64,000 nucleotides of DNA, taken from Pholiota molesta. Taxonomy: Eukaryota > Basidiomycota > Agaricomycetes > Agaricales > Strophariaceae. Position numbers and translations under genes: made by a program. The stretch's first letter is position 1. Each line of letters starts with the position of its first letter. Shown in pieces: positions 35,395 to 46,704 of the stretch. A model generated the notes under the pieces. It searched no databases. It had not been told where the DNA came from and saw only the letters and a list, made by a program, of their open reading frames with translations. The stretch covers positions 124,001 through 188,000 of the forward strand of contig JACGCK010000048.1 of assembly GCA_014925825.1 (NCBI GenBank), written 5' to 3'.

Positions 35395-35791
35395 TGGAAG
35401 CGCTGTGTTTCCCGACGCTCGGGGTCGCTTCTAAGTATCGGGATAGGGTGCCCCGGCGCCGCGGCTGAGGGTCTGTATTTTGCGGCGGATCGCGATGAGC
35501 AATGCACCGCTGCTGTTGAAGAGGCTCCGCATTGCGCTGTGTTTCTCTCGCTCATGACGGTACGTCCGTGCTTTCCTGCTTCCTATATTTCCTTGTAAGT
35601 TTAGATGACGTGCCTTTTTTTTACGAATAGGGATTGCCCTTCCTGAAGCGAGAGCGGTGCCCACCACCTGGGCTGCGTTGAAAGAGCTGTGGATTTTCAT
35701 CGACGGGAGGTTCGCGTGTCAGGATGTGCTGCCTGAGATATTCACGAGCTATTCCGCGTTTTTCGCAGGGTATCATCCGGTGCTGGTTTGA
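35395..35791 (+). pseudogene. Relic of the F-box-like gene (inverted copy)
   Basis: Read on the plus strand with frame shifts, this stretch matches the middle of the F-box-like protein at 42058-43610: EALCFPTLGVAS (vs SALHFPKLEFAS), SIGIG, then MSNAPLLLKRLRIAL (vs MTSNAPLLKRLRIEL), and after an intron-like gap PEARAVPTTWAALKELWIFI through LPEIFTSYSAFFAGYHPVLV (vs LPAIFTKYTEFFSRYHPIL). It then stops. The start, the F-box and the C-terminus are missing, and several frame changes are needed. It is the decayed partner of the intact gene, in opposite orientation. Confidence 0.75.
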
Positions 35792-36187
35792 GTTCAGCAT
35801 TAGCGCTGGCGTGCTATCGCGCATCTGTCCCGTGTGTAAAAACGTTGTAATGACTTGATGATGACTGGAGATGATGTACAAGTGACTGTGGGATGACGAC
35901 TTTAAGCTGGTGAAATAGACCGACTCTCGCCTTGATATCAGCATTAAATATGGAATATCGAGTGGCCAGATCGAACATCCTCGGATCCTACCTGAAAACG
36001 AATGGAGGGCACACAGTTCAGAAACGGGTGTGTAGACTGGAGATGGTCATGACGGGCTGACTCTGGACCGACTCTTGAATGCGTCGAGATCTTCATTGGA
36101 TGACTACTCAAGTACTCAAGCCCAAGCGCTGAACGATGAATGACGTCGGCCACCAGCCACAGCTACGCATATGCATCCGCATGTCGC

Positions 36188-36330
36188 CGGGCTCATGCTC
36201 AGTACTTGGGTCGGTGTATTGGGTCGGTGTATTACACGGCGACACTCGCAGCCCGGGCGGGGTGGCATCGGCGACCGATGCCAACCGCGCGGTACCCGAG
36301 CCCGTGGCAGCTGGCGGATGTCGTCAAGTG
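36188..36330 (+). repeat. Non-coding inverted repeat, left copy
   Basis: Shares TGTCGCCGGGCTCA, GTACTTGG, TGGCATCGGCGA and GCCCGTGGCAGCTG in the same order with the reverse complement of 41290-41430. A local tandem duplication (GGGTCGGTGTATT twice) is found only in this copy. Confidence 0.75.
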
Positions 36331-36580
36331 CGAAATATGCATACAGATGCTAGACCTTGCTAATTGGCGCCTGAGTGATGCTCGGAGAGTGCAAACGTGG
36401 GGTAATGGAGAAAGAGATTGGACGGAAATGCGCCGACACACGTGTATGTCGGATGCATGAGAGAAGGCTCGGAGAATGACAGGATGAGGTGAGGAGCGTG
36501 CACGTGACGTGGGGATGTGTTTGTTTCTGGAGCGGTGGGAGTGGATCCTATTTTGCTCCTGCCCGCCTCTTCGCTGGTGG

Positions 36581-38967
36581 ATGTTAGCCGTGGCCCAACC
36601 GTTCGCAGCGACGACTCCCGATGGCGCACATCGTCCTCTTCCATCCCGATCCGCCATCCACCCACCACCCACAACGCACAGACCACCCATCCAGCCCGCC
36701 GCATCGTCCGCCAATCTGGCCCAGATACCCCAGCCCCCCTCGCTGCACCGGCACCACACCGCACCCGCCGCCGCCGCTCCCCCAAACCATCATCCCCCAC
36801 GCCCGCCGACGCCAACACCCCCGCAGAAACCCCCGGCCTCGCCCGCCGTGCTCCCCCACGCCCAGCCCCAGCCACCCCACGCCCCCGACGCCCCAGCCGC
36901 GGATGCAGATGCGGCCCCGTTCGACATCAACGCCTTCCCCGCCGCGGACCTCCTCCGCCTCCTCGCGCTGCTCCTGACGCACATCGCGACGACGAACGAC
37001 GCGCTGTCGCTGCCGCACCACGCCGCGACGGGCGCCGCCGCGGGTGGCACCCAGGAACCGCTCGACCCGCCCCCGATCTGGCACACGCTGACCACCGCCT
37101 CGCGCAGCGCCATCTCCACCCCCGCCGCCACGCTCACCTTCCACGCGCGCAACGTGCCCACCATCACCCTCGAGGCCTACCTGCTGCGCATCCTCAAGTA
37201 CTGCCCGACCTCCAACCACGTCTTCCTGTCCCTGCTCGTCTACTTCGACCGCATGTCCAAGCTCAGCGAGGACTCCGTCGGGCGCGCGTTTGTCATCGAC
37301 TCGTATAACATTCACAGGCTGGTGATCGCGGGCGTGACGGTGGCGAGCAAGTTTTTCAGTGATGTGTTCTACACGAATTCGCGATATGCAAAGGTGGGTC
37401 TCTTTGCTTTTGACTTTGGCCATGTTCAGGGGTTGGGCGACTGGTGGTGCTGTTGCCTTGCCTTGCCTGCACAGTCTTGACCGTGCTTGCTTTCATTACC
37501 TTCCTGCGTGCATGCACGATACCCTTATCTCCTCGCGCCCTTCTACACCCGATCCATACATCCACACCCCATTCCTTCGCCGTATCTCTCGCTGTCTCTT
37601 ACTATGCCCATGCTGAACCCACTTCCCTCTCCCCTCTAGGTCGGCGGCCTCCCATTGTCCGAGCTCAACCAGCTCGAGCTCCAGTTCCTCCTCCTGAACG
37701 ACTTCCGCCTCGTCATCACCAGCACCGAGATGCAGCACTACGCGGAGCAGCTCCTCCTGTTCGCGCGCTCGACGGCGGCGCTCGGCGCGCCCCGTGGCGA
37801 TGCGGTGTATCTGCCGCCGATACCGACGACGACGACGAGTGCGGGTGGTGCGGGGACGGGGAATGTCGTGAAGGAGCAGCGGCACGGGCATGAACCGCGC
37901 CCGCACCCGCACCCCCAGCAGCGGGAGCAGCGGTCAGGCGGATCACCGCCGCCTGCGGGCGGGGAGGCGCCGGCGCTGTCGACGCCGTCGAGCTCGTCGG
38001 GATCGTCGACGGCCACGGGCGGTGGCGGCGACGCGTCCGCGACGCCGCCCGCGCAGCCGCGCACCTCGGCGTCCGCGTTCGCTGCCGCTGCCGCGGCGTC
38101 CTCCTCATCGTCATCATCCTCCTCCTCGCCACCGTCGTCGTCGACAGCACACTCATATCCGCATACGTCGTCTTCATCCTCATCCTCGTCTTCCGCGTCG
38201 TCCTCTGCGTCCTACCCCTCCATCGCGCCGCCCCCTCCGCGGCGCCGACGCCCGCGCGCCCGCTCGCCGCGCTCGGCGGCGCGCCGCTGCCCCTCGCGCC
38301 GCCTGCTGCCGCGCACCCGCACTCGTCGCATTCGTCGCATTCCGTCCACTCGTCACACTCCATGCATTCAGGGCAGTCAGCGCATTCAGCGCATTCAGCA
38401 AACGCAGGGTACGCAGGGTACGCACCGCACGCGGGGTACATGCAGGTCCCGCTCAGCGCGCCCGCGGGGTACGCGTTCGGCGCGGGCGCTGGTGTTGGTG
38501 GGTACGGCGGCGAGATGGGGTACGCGGGCGGCGGGTACAGCGCGGGCGCTGGGTGGGGCGGGCGCACAGGCCCATCGGCGGCGGCGGCGCGCGCGTTCCC
38601 GGCGTACCAGCCGTCGGCGATTGTTACGCCGCCGCGCCGCTCGTCGTCGTCATCCTCCTCGAACGCCAATGCCGACGACAACGCCGCGGACCCCGAGAAC
38701 GAGAACGAGAACGAGAACGAGGAGGACGGCGACGGCGAGGACGCGGACGCGAGCACGGACGCGGAGGCGGAGACGGACATGGACGCGAGCACGGACGCGG
38801 GGACGGCGAGCACGGACGACGAGCCGACGATCCGCGCGCGGAGTGTGTGGGGGGACGAGCCGGAGGAGAGGGAACGAGAGAGGAACCCGGGCGCCGGGCT
38901 GCCCCCGGGGCTCGCGCGGAGGGAGGACGACGACGATGATGATGATGTGCGGATGCGGAGTCCGTGA
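36581..38967 (+). CDS. PHO80/PCL-type cyclin with long low-complexity tail
   Basis: A cyclin partner of PHO85-like kinases, which link phosphate, glycogen and cell-cycle control in yeast. After a proline/histidine-rich N-terminus, exon 1 contains the cyclin core: TITLEAYLLRILKYCPTSNH, VFLSLLVYFDRMSKLSED, FVIDSYNIHRLVIAGVTVAS and KFFSDVFYTNSRYAK. After an intron (37394 to about 37639) exon 2 continues VGGLPLSELNQLELQFLLLN and DFRLVITSTEMQHYAEQLL. The tail has poly-Ser, His-Ser repeats, Gly/Tyr-rich stretches and an acidic end (ENENENENEEDGDGEDAD). A single missing base in the C run at 38231-38235 puts the tail out of frame; the composition switches cleanly from one frame to the next there. Probably an assembly error or a variable homopolymer. 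The start is uncertain: 36509 and 36581 are both in frame. Confidence 0.85.
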
Positions 38968-39636
38968 TCCGGGTCCGTGCGCTGGTTGGTTGGGTGGGGG
39001 CCGTTGATTAGACCTTGGGGGATCCATAGACATTGGGCATCGAGAGGCGGGGTGGGTGGCATGGGCGGCGGCGGGCATCGTTTTCCCAGACGCTGGTGGT
39101 GGCAGAAGGATGCAGAGGGACGAACGACGACGATGCTGACGACGACGATTAATTATTTCCTTACCAACCGACACATGCATGCACCGACCGCGCTACAGCT
39201 CAGGTTACCCGTCGTCACCGTTTTTCTTTCTTTTCTTTTTTTTCTTTCCTTATTTACATAAATCCCTTTCCCCGTTTCTTCCTTTTCTGCTTGTGATCCC
39301 TGCATGATGAACCCGACGATTCCCCTATCATCGCAATTGTAATAGTTTTCCTCAAAGGCTTTGTTTCTCAAATAAATAATCGTAGTCCGAAGACATCTTG
39401 GTCTAGCAATAGCATTTCGCAACCACCATCTAGTCTCGGAGACCCATCCTCCTTCGGTCAACAACCCAATCTCGGGGCCTCCAGCAGCCAGTGACAGTCC
39501 AGGTAAAAATCTGAAGAACGTTGAGCAACCCAGTGGTTAGTGTTCAAAGGGATTTTCCATAAGCGCCCACGGGCAGCCAGGCCACTCCGGAGAGTGAAAT
39601 CCGAGCTGGTCAATAATAGCACAGTCCACAGCCCAA
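38968..39636. other. Convergent 3' intergenic region
   Basis: Lies between the cyclin (+) and the hydrolase (-). Contains a pyrimidine tract (39219-39290, mostly C and T). No gene was recognised. This is close to the centre of the proposed inverted duplication. Confidence 0.5.
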
Positions 39637-41064
39637 TCACACATCTCTCCCTTGGAACCCGCCCTCCAGAATAGCGCGGCCCTCCCGCATAGCCCTCTCC
39701 ACCAGCGCATTGAACTCCTCCTCCCGCTGCGCATGGATCCCGTGCCCCGTGCCGCTCCATCGCAGCAGCTCCACGCGATCCCGGTCGCGCTCACCATCCG
39801 TGCTCCCGAGCCCTGCGTCCATGGCCCGCTTTATGCGCTCCGACCCCGCCGGGCGGACGAGGTGGTCGTCGTCGCCCGTGACGATGGCGATCTTGGGTAT
39901 GTTGGCGGCGATGTACGCGAGCCGCGCGTCGGAGACGCTGTGCGTTAGGGCCGCGGCCATTTGCGAGATGTGCCCAAGGAAGAGCTGGGGTTTGGTGATA
40001 GCGACGCGACGGATGAAGCCCTAGGTGCGGTTTATGCGGTGCGGTGAGTGGAACACTCTTGATGAGGGAAGAGAATGGAAGCAGTGTACCTCGGCTTGGA
40101 CGTCGTAATTTGTTTTGCCTTGCTCGTTCGTTATCGTGTTGCCGTTGAACTCGGCGTGCGGGTCGTTCGTGGCCCTTTCTGCCAGCCATTCAGCAGGGAA
40201 AAGCATGTCGAGGACAGTAGGGACCTTCTTGGCGGGATCCGGGGTAAATACTAGCTTGGTCAGCGCCAGCAGGCCTTTGAGCTGCGGAGGTTATTTGTTC
40301 AAGCTTCAAAAATATGTCGAATAGATAGAAGCGTACAGGTGGAAAGTTTCCCCATAATGGCCCCCCAGGTGTAGTCACTGCGAGAACAAGAGAACTGATA
40401 CGTTTGGGTATCCGGTATGCCACCTCTGTTGACGTCATTCGGTTCAGACCCTCGCAATTTGTGATAAACACAACGGAGGTTAGGACAGACCTTGGGCAAT
40501 CATTCCTCCAAGGCTGATTCCAACAATGGTAAGTTCTCGCTCTTTAGTCCAGCCCAAATAATCTAGGAGGCATATGACATCTTCTGCCATGCCACTGGTT
40601 CTAGAAACCGGTAAATATCATCAGGTCATCGTCGCGTTTAAGCAAATGTACTGTGCAGGACAAGGGCGCTCTAACGCAAACAGGAGAACTCACGAATACG
40701 GCCCTCTAGGGTATCCCGAGTTACCCACACCGCGGTTATCGAACACCAGCGCCGTGCAGTTTCCATGCTCCCCGCCATGCCCAAACCACCGCACCTGCGG
40801 GCCCCACGAGAAGCTGCTCGAGTTCAGGCCCATTATGAACACGATCTTGTGCAGCTTGTCCTGCGCTTCCTTGTCGCCTTTCGCACTCGGCGGCCCGTGT
40901 TGCTCGTAGTATAGCGAATGGCTTTCCAGCACCTCGGGTCCTTGGGCACGGAGGGATGTGACGGGACACAGGCCACGCTGGAGACATGTGGTGTCTGGGA
41001 AGGCGGTGGGGAGAGAGGGCGGCGGTGGCTGGGACGGTGGTCCAGAAAGTGAGATAGGTGCCAT
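39637..41064 (-). CDS. Alpha/beta-hydrolase fold protein
   Basis: A serine hydrolase or esterase-like enzyme; the substrate is unknown. From the ATG at 41064 it reads a proline-rich leader, then LHKIVFIMGLNSSSFSWGP with the oxyanion-hole region, and VFDNRGVGNSGYP (the classic DxRGxGxS loop). Next come MAEDVICLLDYLGWTKE and the nucleophile elbow GISLGGMIAQ (catalytic Ser). After four short introns come RIPKRISSLVLAVTTPGGPL and then IAIVTGDDDHLVRPAGSERI with the catalytic Asp. The catalytic His is in WSGTGHGIHAQ, and the protein ends EGGFQGRDV. The triad is complete and the frames join without damage. It converges with the cyclin gene. Confidence 0.9.
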
Positions 41065-41289
41065 GGTGGTGGTGGTTGCCCGTAGCTTTCAAGTTTCGTT
41101 TCCATCGCGGCCTGGGCGCCAGATGATGTGAAATCCGCCGCCGCGGCAGCGTAGTTTGATGAATTGATTGCCGGTAAGTACATTGCCGGCCAATTACTAG
41201 AGGCGCCTGCGAGCGCCTTCGCAAGCCCAAATTTTATTGTTTCGAAAGAATACCGTTAAACATTTACCTTAGGATGCCATGGAAGAATA

Positions 41290-41430
41290 AGCAGCACATA
41301 CGGCATCCGTCAGCTGCCACGGGCCCGGGTAGCGCACGTTCGCCGATGCCAACCCAGGCCACCCAGAGTGTCGATGTGTTATAATATATACCTACCCAAC
41401 TTCCAAGTACCGAGCGTGAGCCCGGCGACA
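41290..41430 (-). repeat. Non-coding inverted repeat, right copy
   Basis: The reverse complement matches 36188-36330 in several ordered blocks. It lies 5' of the hydrolase gene. The rest of 41065-42057 has no recognised gene; a CTAGCTGCTGCTTCAT/ATGAAGCAGCATCTAG near-palindrome is present at about 41608-41637. Confidence 0.75.
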
Positions 41431-42057
41431 AGCGTGTTTTGGCGGACGCGATTCGAAATGGAGCTGGCATGATATTACCACACCACCCACCCTACTAGAC
41501 CCTACTCACCACAATAGGGGTGACGCATAGCCACGTTCGAGGAGATAGGTCTAGAAAGGTACGTTAATGTACGCTCGACAACATGACAACCGCCTCGAGA
41601 ACCAGACATGAAGCAGCATCTAGCTGCTGCTTCATGGTCATCTCCGCAATCTAGAATACACCACGCATCGACATTCACTGAAAGTTCTAGCTCCATCAAC
41701 CTACCGCATTCTAGAATTCAGCATCCAGGATAACATGTACACTACAGTTCTCTCGAATCCAAAGATGTTCTGCAAGAACGCCTGACTAATCAACTAGCGC
41801 ACCAGTTATCGTTTGCCAGCAAGGCAGGGCAGTCAAGATGATCCTAATCCGCCAGCGCTTGTTTATTAGCGCCCGGGCCATCTCAATGCCAGACTCATTC
41901 TAAGCAGATTTGGGCATCACCAGTCCTCCAATGCACCGTGCCTCGATTCAATTTCAGGTATGTTTGATCTATCCACTCAAATGCTGATATCAAAGCTGGA
42001 GTATGTAGGTCTGTCAAGTCATTACAATGTAATTACACATGGGACAAAATGCGTGTG

Positions 42058-43610
42058 CTAAACTGAAACACCTTCCAATACGCCCAAACGGACACCTGGT
42101 AGAAACCCCGGATACTCTACCCGGAGAACCCAAAGCCTGATATTCAATGCGACGCCGTTTGATGACAGCCTCTTAAACTTAAAAGAGGGAAGGCCCCGAT
42201 CGCGATACCAATCGCCATACTTCCCATACACGAAAAAATGGACGTCTATCTTTTCCAAGTACGGGAAGCGACGACGGTCGCTCAACACATCATTATCAAC
42301 AAACTGCGGCAGGGCATTGTAGAACTTCCGCACCAGGTCAACGAAGTCGCCCCGACTATCGCGCCTCATGATATAAGAAACCTCCATGCTAATTGTTTCG
42401 ATGCTGGGGGGCAGAATCGGATGATACCTTGAGAAAAACTCGGTATATTTCGTGAATATTGCAGGCAGCGACTCGGGACGGTCGAACTTCGTGTCGATGA
42501 AAATCGAAAAATCTTTCAAGGCGACCAAGTTGTTGGTCACCTCTCTAGACTCAGGAATAGCAATTTCTGTCAAAAAGCAAAAGCACGTCGTTTGTATAAG
42601 GAAACGCGAAGCAGAAAGCACGACATACCGTCACTGTAAGCGATACCAGGCAGCTCAATGCGTAGCCTTTTCAATAACGGTGCATTGCTTGTCATGATTT
42701 GTCCAAAAATATAGACGTCAGGCGCGCTGGGGTACCCTGCTGCTAATAGTAAACCTATTCCGATAGAAGCGAACTCGAGCTTTGGGAAATGCAGCGCCGA
42801 TGGCATTGGATTTATTAGACGCCCGTCATTCACTTCAGACCAGCCGTGCAAATCAAATAAATCATATGAGGAGTGGATTTCCAGCCTCCGCAGGCTTTGG
42901 AAATTGAGCGAAGAGCAGACCACGTCAGTCTCTGCAGGACAGTGCCCGAAAAAGAGATTTACTGGCCCGCGAAATGTACAGTTCTTGAAGGAGAGGTGAC
43001 GAAGAGTGTCGCCTTCCGCGCGCGCAAGTATAGCGCAAGGAAGACCCCCGATATTCGCTAGTTCCAGCGACTCAAGGTGCGGATTAGATTGTGCTATGGA
43101 GAGCAGGAGCGCTGCGATCCGTTCGGGGAAGTTACGCCAGCTCGAGGAAGCGTATAATCCACCCACCGCCAGCGTTGTCAATCTCGCATTGGACAGCGTT
43201 TGAAGGAGCCAAACGACGTCCTTCCCGACAAGGTCTACTTTCTCTAATAACCTGTATTTCTGATACCTGTAGAGTAGCGAAAGGTATCGGCGCCATCTGC
43301 ATTTAGGCATGCTAAAGAGACCACTCTTGATGTCCAAAGTGCGGATATGCAATACTAGCCCGGGGTTGGCTTCCAGCACCTTGCGCAGCCTCCTGAGCGG
43401 CCTCTCCCTGTAGGGGTCATACACGAACGCGATCTTGCTGAACAAATGCCTGCTTGCCCCTGCGTTGAATACTTTGGAGACGAGGGCGCAGGCGCGAAGA
43501 GTGTATTTGGGACGAACGGTTGAGTTTATTACGTTGTCAATAATAAGATCGACGATCTCAAGAGGAATATCTGGGCTGTTGGGCGTAGGTTCCAGTGCTA
43601 GGGTCGGCAT
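42058..43610 (-). CDS. F-box-like / leucine-rich protein
   Basis: Begins MPTLALEPTPNSPDIPLEIV, followed by DLIIDNV and then LRACALVSKVFNAGASRHLF, the degenerate F-box of basidiomycete families (PxEIxDxIIDxL...CxLVxxxW). A leucine-rich region follows (LVLHIRTLDIKSGLF, LLEKVDLVGKDVVWLLQTL, LESLELANIGGLPC, LRHLSFKNCTFRG), with one intron near 42560-42630, and the protein ends FLPGVRLGVLEGVSV. F-box proteins of this type may recruit substrates to SCF ubiquitin ligases, but for these expanded families it is not shown. An in-frame upstream ATG at 43715 would add 35 residues. A broken inverted copy is at 35395-35791. Confidence 0.8.
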
Positions 43611-43948
43611 TTTTGGGGCTCGTATGATGGGGATTTTCGGTGGCAAGGCTGCGAGTCCTCTTCCTTTAATGAGTAGATGATGTATGGCGTGAGAAATGGA
43701 CTGGGAAGGACTCACTATAGGGGTCTGTACTCGTATCCGACGTCGCCGGCGAAGCTCCTGTTATTCAAGGAGCTCGGCCTTCCAATGTATGAAGGTAAGT
43801 GCCCTCTTCATCCGCATAGCGAGTGTAAAGGGCTATTTCAGGGCATTGCAGCAATGAAAGTTACAAGTCAAATAATTTAGTCATATATACAACTTTCTCC
43901 TGTCCACGTCAGAGAACAATACCCCTTTTCAGGAATGGAGCTGTCAAG
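43611..43948. other. Short spacer between F-box-like gene and P450 number 3
   Basis: The 5' side of the F-box-like gene and 3' side of the P450. Nothing recognised except the chance match to a phage promoter listed under rejected items. Confidence 0.5.
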
Positions 43949-46293
43949 TTACTCTCCCAGCTTAGCTTCCGCCATCGTGACCCATAACCCATCCTAAATA
44001 TCAATATCAGCTCCCACTGCACTCAGTATTATAAGCATGAGACTAATACACACCTGAACATACAGCGTCAAATGGTTCTTAGGTCTAATCTTCTCCCTGG
44101 CCTTTCGTATATCATCAGTATCCAGCGCCCAGCTCTGGGGAGGGCGCGAAGCAGGCGGCTGCGCATCAGGTGCCAGCGCAAACGAAGAGAAGTTCTGTAA
44201 GAGCCGGACCAAGAAAAAGGAGGCTTCGTTGTAAGCGAACTATTGCGGATGTCAGCGTCCGCATAGTATGACTCCACGACATGGCGAGGATGGCGCACCT
44301 GTTGGCCGAGACAGATCCTGGGGCCAGCGTTGAAAGGGAGGAATATGAAGGGATTGGGAGTGAGGTATTTGTGCAACCTCTCGTCCAAGAATCTGTCGGG
44401 ATCAAATTCAAGAGCTACGAGGACAGTCGTTAGCATCATATACATAGACGATTGACATCAGATCACCATCTGGGCCCCAGAGATCCTTTCGCCTGTGCAT
44501 CATCCAAACGGAATACGGTGTCCTATAGTTTCGGTTAGAAATTCTCCCATAGGATGATTGGTGGAAACACCCACCTCGTATTAGCGGGAATATAGAATGG
44601 TTTCTTGCCCGGTACTTTGCTGGGCCAAGTGGTAGCTTTCTTTGAAATTCTGTAAGAATATCAGCATTGAAATGCAAAAGAGCAGAAACGGCGCTTACCT
44701 GACATTGAACGGCCTTCGTTATCACATTCAGTATCAGCGAATGTTTCGAAAGTGTCGCCAGGCAAGATGAAGGCTCACACAACTGGGTATAATCTCAGAG
44801 TTTCTAATGAATCTTCCCTTAGCTATGAGCGATGAAGTCAAATAAGGGAAGCCCACCATTGATAACTGCCTTCAAGTATTTCATATCACGAAAATCGTCG
44901 AACGTAGGCCGTCTTTCGGGCCCAATCTTGGTTAATATTTCCTGACGCAGGCGCTTAAGGACATGAGGATGCTCCGCCAGCATATACACCGTAAAGGTCA
45001 GTGTACTCGCAGTCTGTACAAACGTCAGTGTTGAACAGCATGAAGAAGAACTTAGCTGTCTCTCACCGTATCCCGTCCAGCAACCAGGAGCGACATAATT
45101 TCATCCCGCAGCGTGATCGGGTCTTCCGTCGAGTTCACCAAGTTCTCTAACAAAGTCTCATCATCTCGATCCTTTTCGACGGCACCCTTCGCCTCCATCG
45201 TGCGTTTAGACTTGATAGCCTGCTCGACGATCGGATCGATAAAGTCATGTACGATCTTCATGGGCTTCTTCAGCTTGTCTTCCCAGAACTCCGAGAGCGG
45301 CCAATGCACACCAAATCGCATGCGGAACGCAGTAATGCTCTGTGCTTTCGAAAATGCCGTAACGAACCGCGACGCGGGGTGCTCCGCCGTATCGCTTGTG
45401 GACGCTCCGTTGGCGGAGACATAGTGCGGATAAGGGAGACCTCCCGCGAGCGAACCTACGTCGTTGCCGAAAAGGAACTCGGTCGCGGAGTCCAGCGTGA
45501 ACCTTGCGACCAGATCTTGGAAGTCGACTGGGTGGCCCTCTCGTAGCCTCTGCTTGAGTAGATGCATCGCGTCTTCAGCGTGTCTGTCGAAGTTATCGAA
45601 ATGGCTGATGCGGTCTTTGCTGAAAAAGGGACGCGTCATAGAGCGGTGGAATCTGCAAAATATTATCTAAGGAAATGTTCTCCACATGGGAAAAACATGA
45701 GCACGTACTTCCACATTTCACCATCTGCTGCAAAAACACCAGTGCCCAGTAACGGTTCGAATAGATACCGTATCTCAGCTCCTTTCTCAAATTCGTCGAA
45801 TTGAGTCGCGAGAATAGCCTTGATGTATTCTGGTTCTGCTGTAATGATCTACATATACGGACGGTCAGACTAGGCCGTGGTGAATGGCATGGAAACATAC
45901 TCGATTTTCAAAGAGCATTCGTCGATTGAACGTAAAGCTGCCCAATCTTTCGGAAACTTTCATGAAACCGTCTGCTGGATAGCCCCCCTTCTGAGACCTG
46001 ATGGCTTCCAACAAGTTGTTGAACCCTCCGGGTGAGGCATCACCAACCCTCGGCGCCAGCACCGCGCCTTTCCTCGCAGCATCAAAGCGAATGTACAGTT
46101 CGTCGTACATAACCGAGATCGTCAAGGCCAGAGGTAAACTGAGCACGAGGGCGAGGACACTCCAGAATGTCGAAATTTGCACATTGCACTTTGCTTCCAC
46201 AAAACGAATGATGACCCATGCGAGAGCGGGAGGCGAAAGGAGTTTATGTGTGCTTCGCAGAAGATATCGAATACCAGGAGGTAGCTCTGCCAT
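43949..46293 (-). CDS. Cytochrome P450 number 3 (CYP63-like)
   Basis: The third member of the family in the window. The start at 46293 ([18 protein letters not shown]) is chosen because both paralogues start M-x-LPPG; an upstream ATG at 46332 would add 13 residues. Seen: [19 protein letters not shown], a long exon starting [40 protein letters not shown], the I-helix SLLVAGRDT, the region before [31 protein letters not shown], the haem loop [14 protein letters not shown] (intron after QQ as in number 2), [20 protein letters not shown], and the last exon [18 protein letters not shown]. No frame damage was found. CATAAATAA about 80 nt upstream may be its TATA element. It sits in the right arm of the inverted duplication. 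Confidence 0.92.
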
Positions 46294-46704
46294 CTTTGCG
46301 ATTCGCAGATGCCTGCTAAGTTGGTCGAGCAACTAATTCAAGATAGAAGTCGGGATACAAGAGTCACTGTGTTATTTATGCAGCAGCATCGACCTGGCTG
46401 TGCCGCGGTGAGCATGTGATATTTTACTGCGTAGTTCAGTGGAGAATATACAGGTTTTGAGAACTCCATTTTGTCATGGGTCCATGGAGTCACATGGTGC
46501 GGCCCGCGTCGGTGTCTACGGCTAATAATCACAAATAACGCGTCTTCCCATTTCGTTCAATTATCGCGCTGGCAGCCTGGCACCCAGCGTGCTGAAGTGC
46601 TCGCTCATCGTTTCGCCGACTCGCCCGTAACTGCTCTCGGTTTCCCGCTGTCTCACTACTGTCATACTGTCAAACCCCCTGCTCTACCTTGTCTCGGAGT
46701 CTAG

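Noticed and set aside
36517..37308. Second plus-strand frame overlapping cyclin exon 1
   Set aside because: Arg/Pro/His-rich shadow of a GC-rich exon; the other frame carries the cyclin core.
37716..39062. Very long open frames on both strands over the cyclin 3' exon
   Set aside because: The region is strongly GC-rich and low in stop codons; composition and the cyclin motifs show that only the plus-strand chain is real.
43708..43724. GACTCACTATAGGG, identical to the 3' part of a T7 promoter
   Set aside because: Only 14 nt match, the upstream TAATAC part is missing and the flanks are normal genomic sequence, so chance rather than vector or phage DNA.
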